Shown: positions 4,867 through 6,075 of the stretch, piece after piece | Layout: the number at the start of each line of letters is the position of its first letter | Numbering within the stretch: the first letter of the stretch is position 1 | NCBI GenBank assembly: GCA_015494185.1 | Contig: WGBT01000015.1 | Coordinates: 1-6,075, forward strand | From: Hyphomicrobiales bacterium | Lineage (GTDB): Bacteria; Pseudomonadota; Alphaproteobacteria; Rhizobiales; S144-35 | Direction: 5' to 3' | Length of the DNA stretch: 6,075 bases | The notes under the pieces: model-generated | What the model was told of the DNA's origin: nothing | Databases searched by the model: none | What the model saw: only the letters and a program-made list of their open reading frames with translations | Program-made: the position numbers and the translations under genes

Positions 4867-5859
4867 TCACAACGGACCGATTGCCACGGGGACAACCCAC
4901 CAATTGGGCTGCGTGCGGGCCAGCTTCTGTGCCGCTGCCCGGGCCTGAGCCAGACTTGCAAACAAACCAAAACAGGTGGGCCCGCTGCCAGACAGGCGCG
5001 CCAGTTCAATCCCATCTTGCTGGGCGAGCGCATATAATACCTGATCAATCTCGGCAACCAAAGCCCGTGCGGGCTTTTCCAAATGGTTTTGTTTCTGCAG
5101 CAACAGGGCGAGTTGCTGTTGCCGTGTGCGGGGCCAACTCCAAGTTTCATTGGGCGGTGTGGGAGCAGAGGATGAAATGGGCGCAGCATTAAGCTGGGCG
5201 AAGACATCTTTGGTTGAAAGCGGGACACCAGGATTGACCAGAACAGCCGGCCATTCGATCCCTGGTCCATCAGGGGAGGACGCAACCGGGGTGAGAATGT
5301 CGCCAATTCCCTGCATGATGACCGTCTGCTGCCATAAACAGGCAGGCACATCCGCGCCGATAAGACGCGCGAGATCGGCAATGCTCAAATCGTTCTGGTT
5401 TAGGAATTCATTGACTGTAACATCGTTGGCTTGGGCGAGCAAGCGGATCACAGCGGCCGCATCGGCAGAGCCCCCGCCCAGGCCAGCGGCTATAGGCAGG
5501 CGTTTGATGAGCTCAATACGGCTGAGGGTGGCACGAGCTTGGGCAGGGTCTTGCAGAAAATGGGTGACCACTTTGGTAATCAGATTGTCGGTCGAAGCAA
5601 GCGCTGCGGAAAAGGGCCCTGAAATGGTCAGCCGAGCACGGGGCACCATATTGTTGCCCATGCTGTTGCTGCCCGGATCAGAAGGTTTCGCCTCCGGTTG
5701 GGGGGAGGGGTGCAAAACGACTTCATCGCCATAATCGGCGAAGGCTGCAAGGGAGTTCAGTTGGTGATAACCGTCGCTGCGCCGGCCTTCGACTTCCAGC
5801 CAGAGATTGACCTTGGCGCGAGCTATTTCCGTCAGGACAGATTTTGCAGATAGGGGCAC
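4867..5859 (-). CDS. ispE: 4-diphosphocytidyl-2-C-methyl-D-erythritol kinase
   Basis: IspE is a cytosolic GHMP-family kinase that phosphorylates the 2-hydroxyl of CDP-methylerythritol with ATP, the fourth step of the MEP route to isoprenoid precursors. Seen in the 330 residues: ARAKVNLWLEV (13-23) with substrate-binding and catalytic Lys16; RRSDGYHQLNSL (26-37); the ATP-binding glycine motif PIAAGLGGGSADAAA (122-136); IGADVPACL (167-175) with Asp170, matching the catalytic Asp of E. coli IspE; and the C-terminal LSGSGPTCFGLF (289-300). It is about 45 residues longer than the E. coli enzyme. Part of this is polar, proline-rich insertions around 51-75 and 225-245 in surface-loop positions. The start is GTG, the only start possible before an in-frame TGA at 5869-5871. 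The ribosome binding site is poor. The core pathway is usually essential. Confidence 0.96.
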   Translation of the reverse strand: MPLSAKSVLTEIARAKVNLWLEVEGRRSDGYHQLNSLAAFADYGDEVVLHPSPQPEAKPSDPGSNSMGNNMVPRARLTISGPFSAALASTDNLITKVVTHFLQDPAQARATLSRIELIKRLPIAAGLGGGSADAAAVIRLLAQANDVTVNEFLNQNDLSIADLARLIGADVPACLWQQTVIMQGIGDILTPVASSPDGPGIEWPAVLVNPGVPLSTKDVFAQLNAAPISSSAPTPPNETWSWPRTRQQQLALLLQKQNHLEKPARALVAEIDQVLYALAQQDGIELARLSGSGPTCFGLFASLAQARAAAQKLARTQPNWWVVPVAIGPL

Positions 5860-5881
5860 AGGAAAAGCTCAATGAGGCATT

Positions 5882-5909
5882 ATTATATGTAAAAGTTTTT
5901 AACACTCAA
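5882..5909 (-). promoter_or_regulatory. Sigma-70-type promoter of ispE
   Basis: On the minus strand TTGAGT (5909-5904, four of six -35 bases) and a perfect TATAAT (5887-5882) are separated by 16 bases. Transcription would begin near 5875, leaving an untranslated leader of only about 15 bases before the GTG at 5859 with no clear ribosome binding site. The -35 box is 22 bases from the nearer end of the long palindrome at 5932. Confidence 0.7.
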
Positions 5910-5931
5910 CCCTACCGACAATGTCAGATCC

Positions 5932-6064
5932 GTCCTTACATCCCATGGTGAGACACTGGCATTTTCGACAGGTTTGTCAAGGACGCTTAAAAGCGCCGCG
6001 AAGCGGTTTCATCCTTGACAACCCTGCCGAAAATGCAAAACCGCTTACCATGGAATGTAAGGAC
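5932..6064. repeat. Long imperfect palindrome, 133 bases, with branched tip
   Basis: There are two paired blocks. The outer one is 5932-5949 with 6047-6064 (17 of 18). The inner one is 5959-5982 with 6013-6036 (22 of 24), beginning GCATTTTCG and ending GTCAAGG. An asymmetric internal loop of 9 and 10 bases separates them. The tip (5983-6012) can form two further small stems: CGCT/AGCG and CCGC-GAA-GCGG (5996-6006). Two of the three arm differences stay paired as G-U in minus-strand RNA and none in plus-strand RNA. There is no T run at either end. A competing pairing also exists: AAGCGGTTT (6001-6009) with AAACCGCTT (6038-6046). Confidence 0.88.
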
Positions 6065-6075
6065 AGGTGCAGGCC

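Noticed and set aside
5126..5734. 202-codon plus-strand open frame opposite ispE
   Set aside because: It is a shadow of ispE, whose conserved motifs define the real frame.
5932..6064. Long palindrome as an intrinsic terminator
   Set aside because: There is no T run after it on either strand, and the internal loops are larger than terminators usually carry.
5921..6075. Plus-strand open frame reaching the window edge, beginning MSDPSLHPMVRH
   Set aside because: No ribosome binding site precedes the ATG and most of it is the two arms of the palindrome, so I do not list it as a gene.

Overview
The window looks like ordinary chromosome from an alphaproteobacterium. I infer this from the style of the IspE protein and the family mix; no single marker proves it, and I cannot name a genus. 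Genes are well separated and mostly on the minus strand, with unusually structured intergenic DNA.

Layout. Bases 1-177 (+) hold the C-terminal end of a thermonuclease-like (SNase) protein that begins before the window. It converges on a class 3 aldehyde dehydrogenase (435-1880, minus). Upstream of that, also on the minus strand, is a small exported protein made of eight 23-residue P-x-V-Y repeats (1984-2721). A 12-bp hairpin with a T-rich tail separates the two and sits directly before the dehydrogenase ribosome binding site. Further right are a SUKH/SMI1-KNR4 family protein (3076-3705, minus), a membrane-anchored or exported Tll0287-like c-type haem protein with a CxxCH motif (4067-4741, minus), and the isoprenoid enzyme IspE (4867-5859, minus) with a good promoter just upstream.

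The genes do not form one pathway: IspE is housekeeping, the dehydrogenase is catabolic or detoxifying, the haem protein is probably a redox sensor or carrier, and the SUKH protein is a possible immunity factor with no toxin in view.

The most unusual content is between genes. Two long imperfect palindromes (3787-3914 and 5932-6064, about 130 bp each) have multi-branched fold potential and no intrinsic-terminator tail. In both, most differences between the arms are ones that stay paired as G-U in minus-strand RNA. An 18-base word forming the outer end of both arms of the second palindrome recurs once beside the first (3931-3948), which suggests a dispersed repeat family. A nested AT-rich inverted repeat lies at 2951-2996. 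I found no tRNA, rRNA, CRISPR array, transposase or phage gene.
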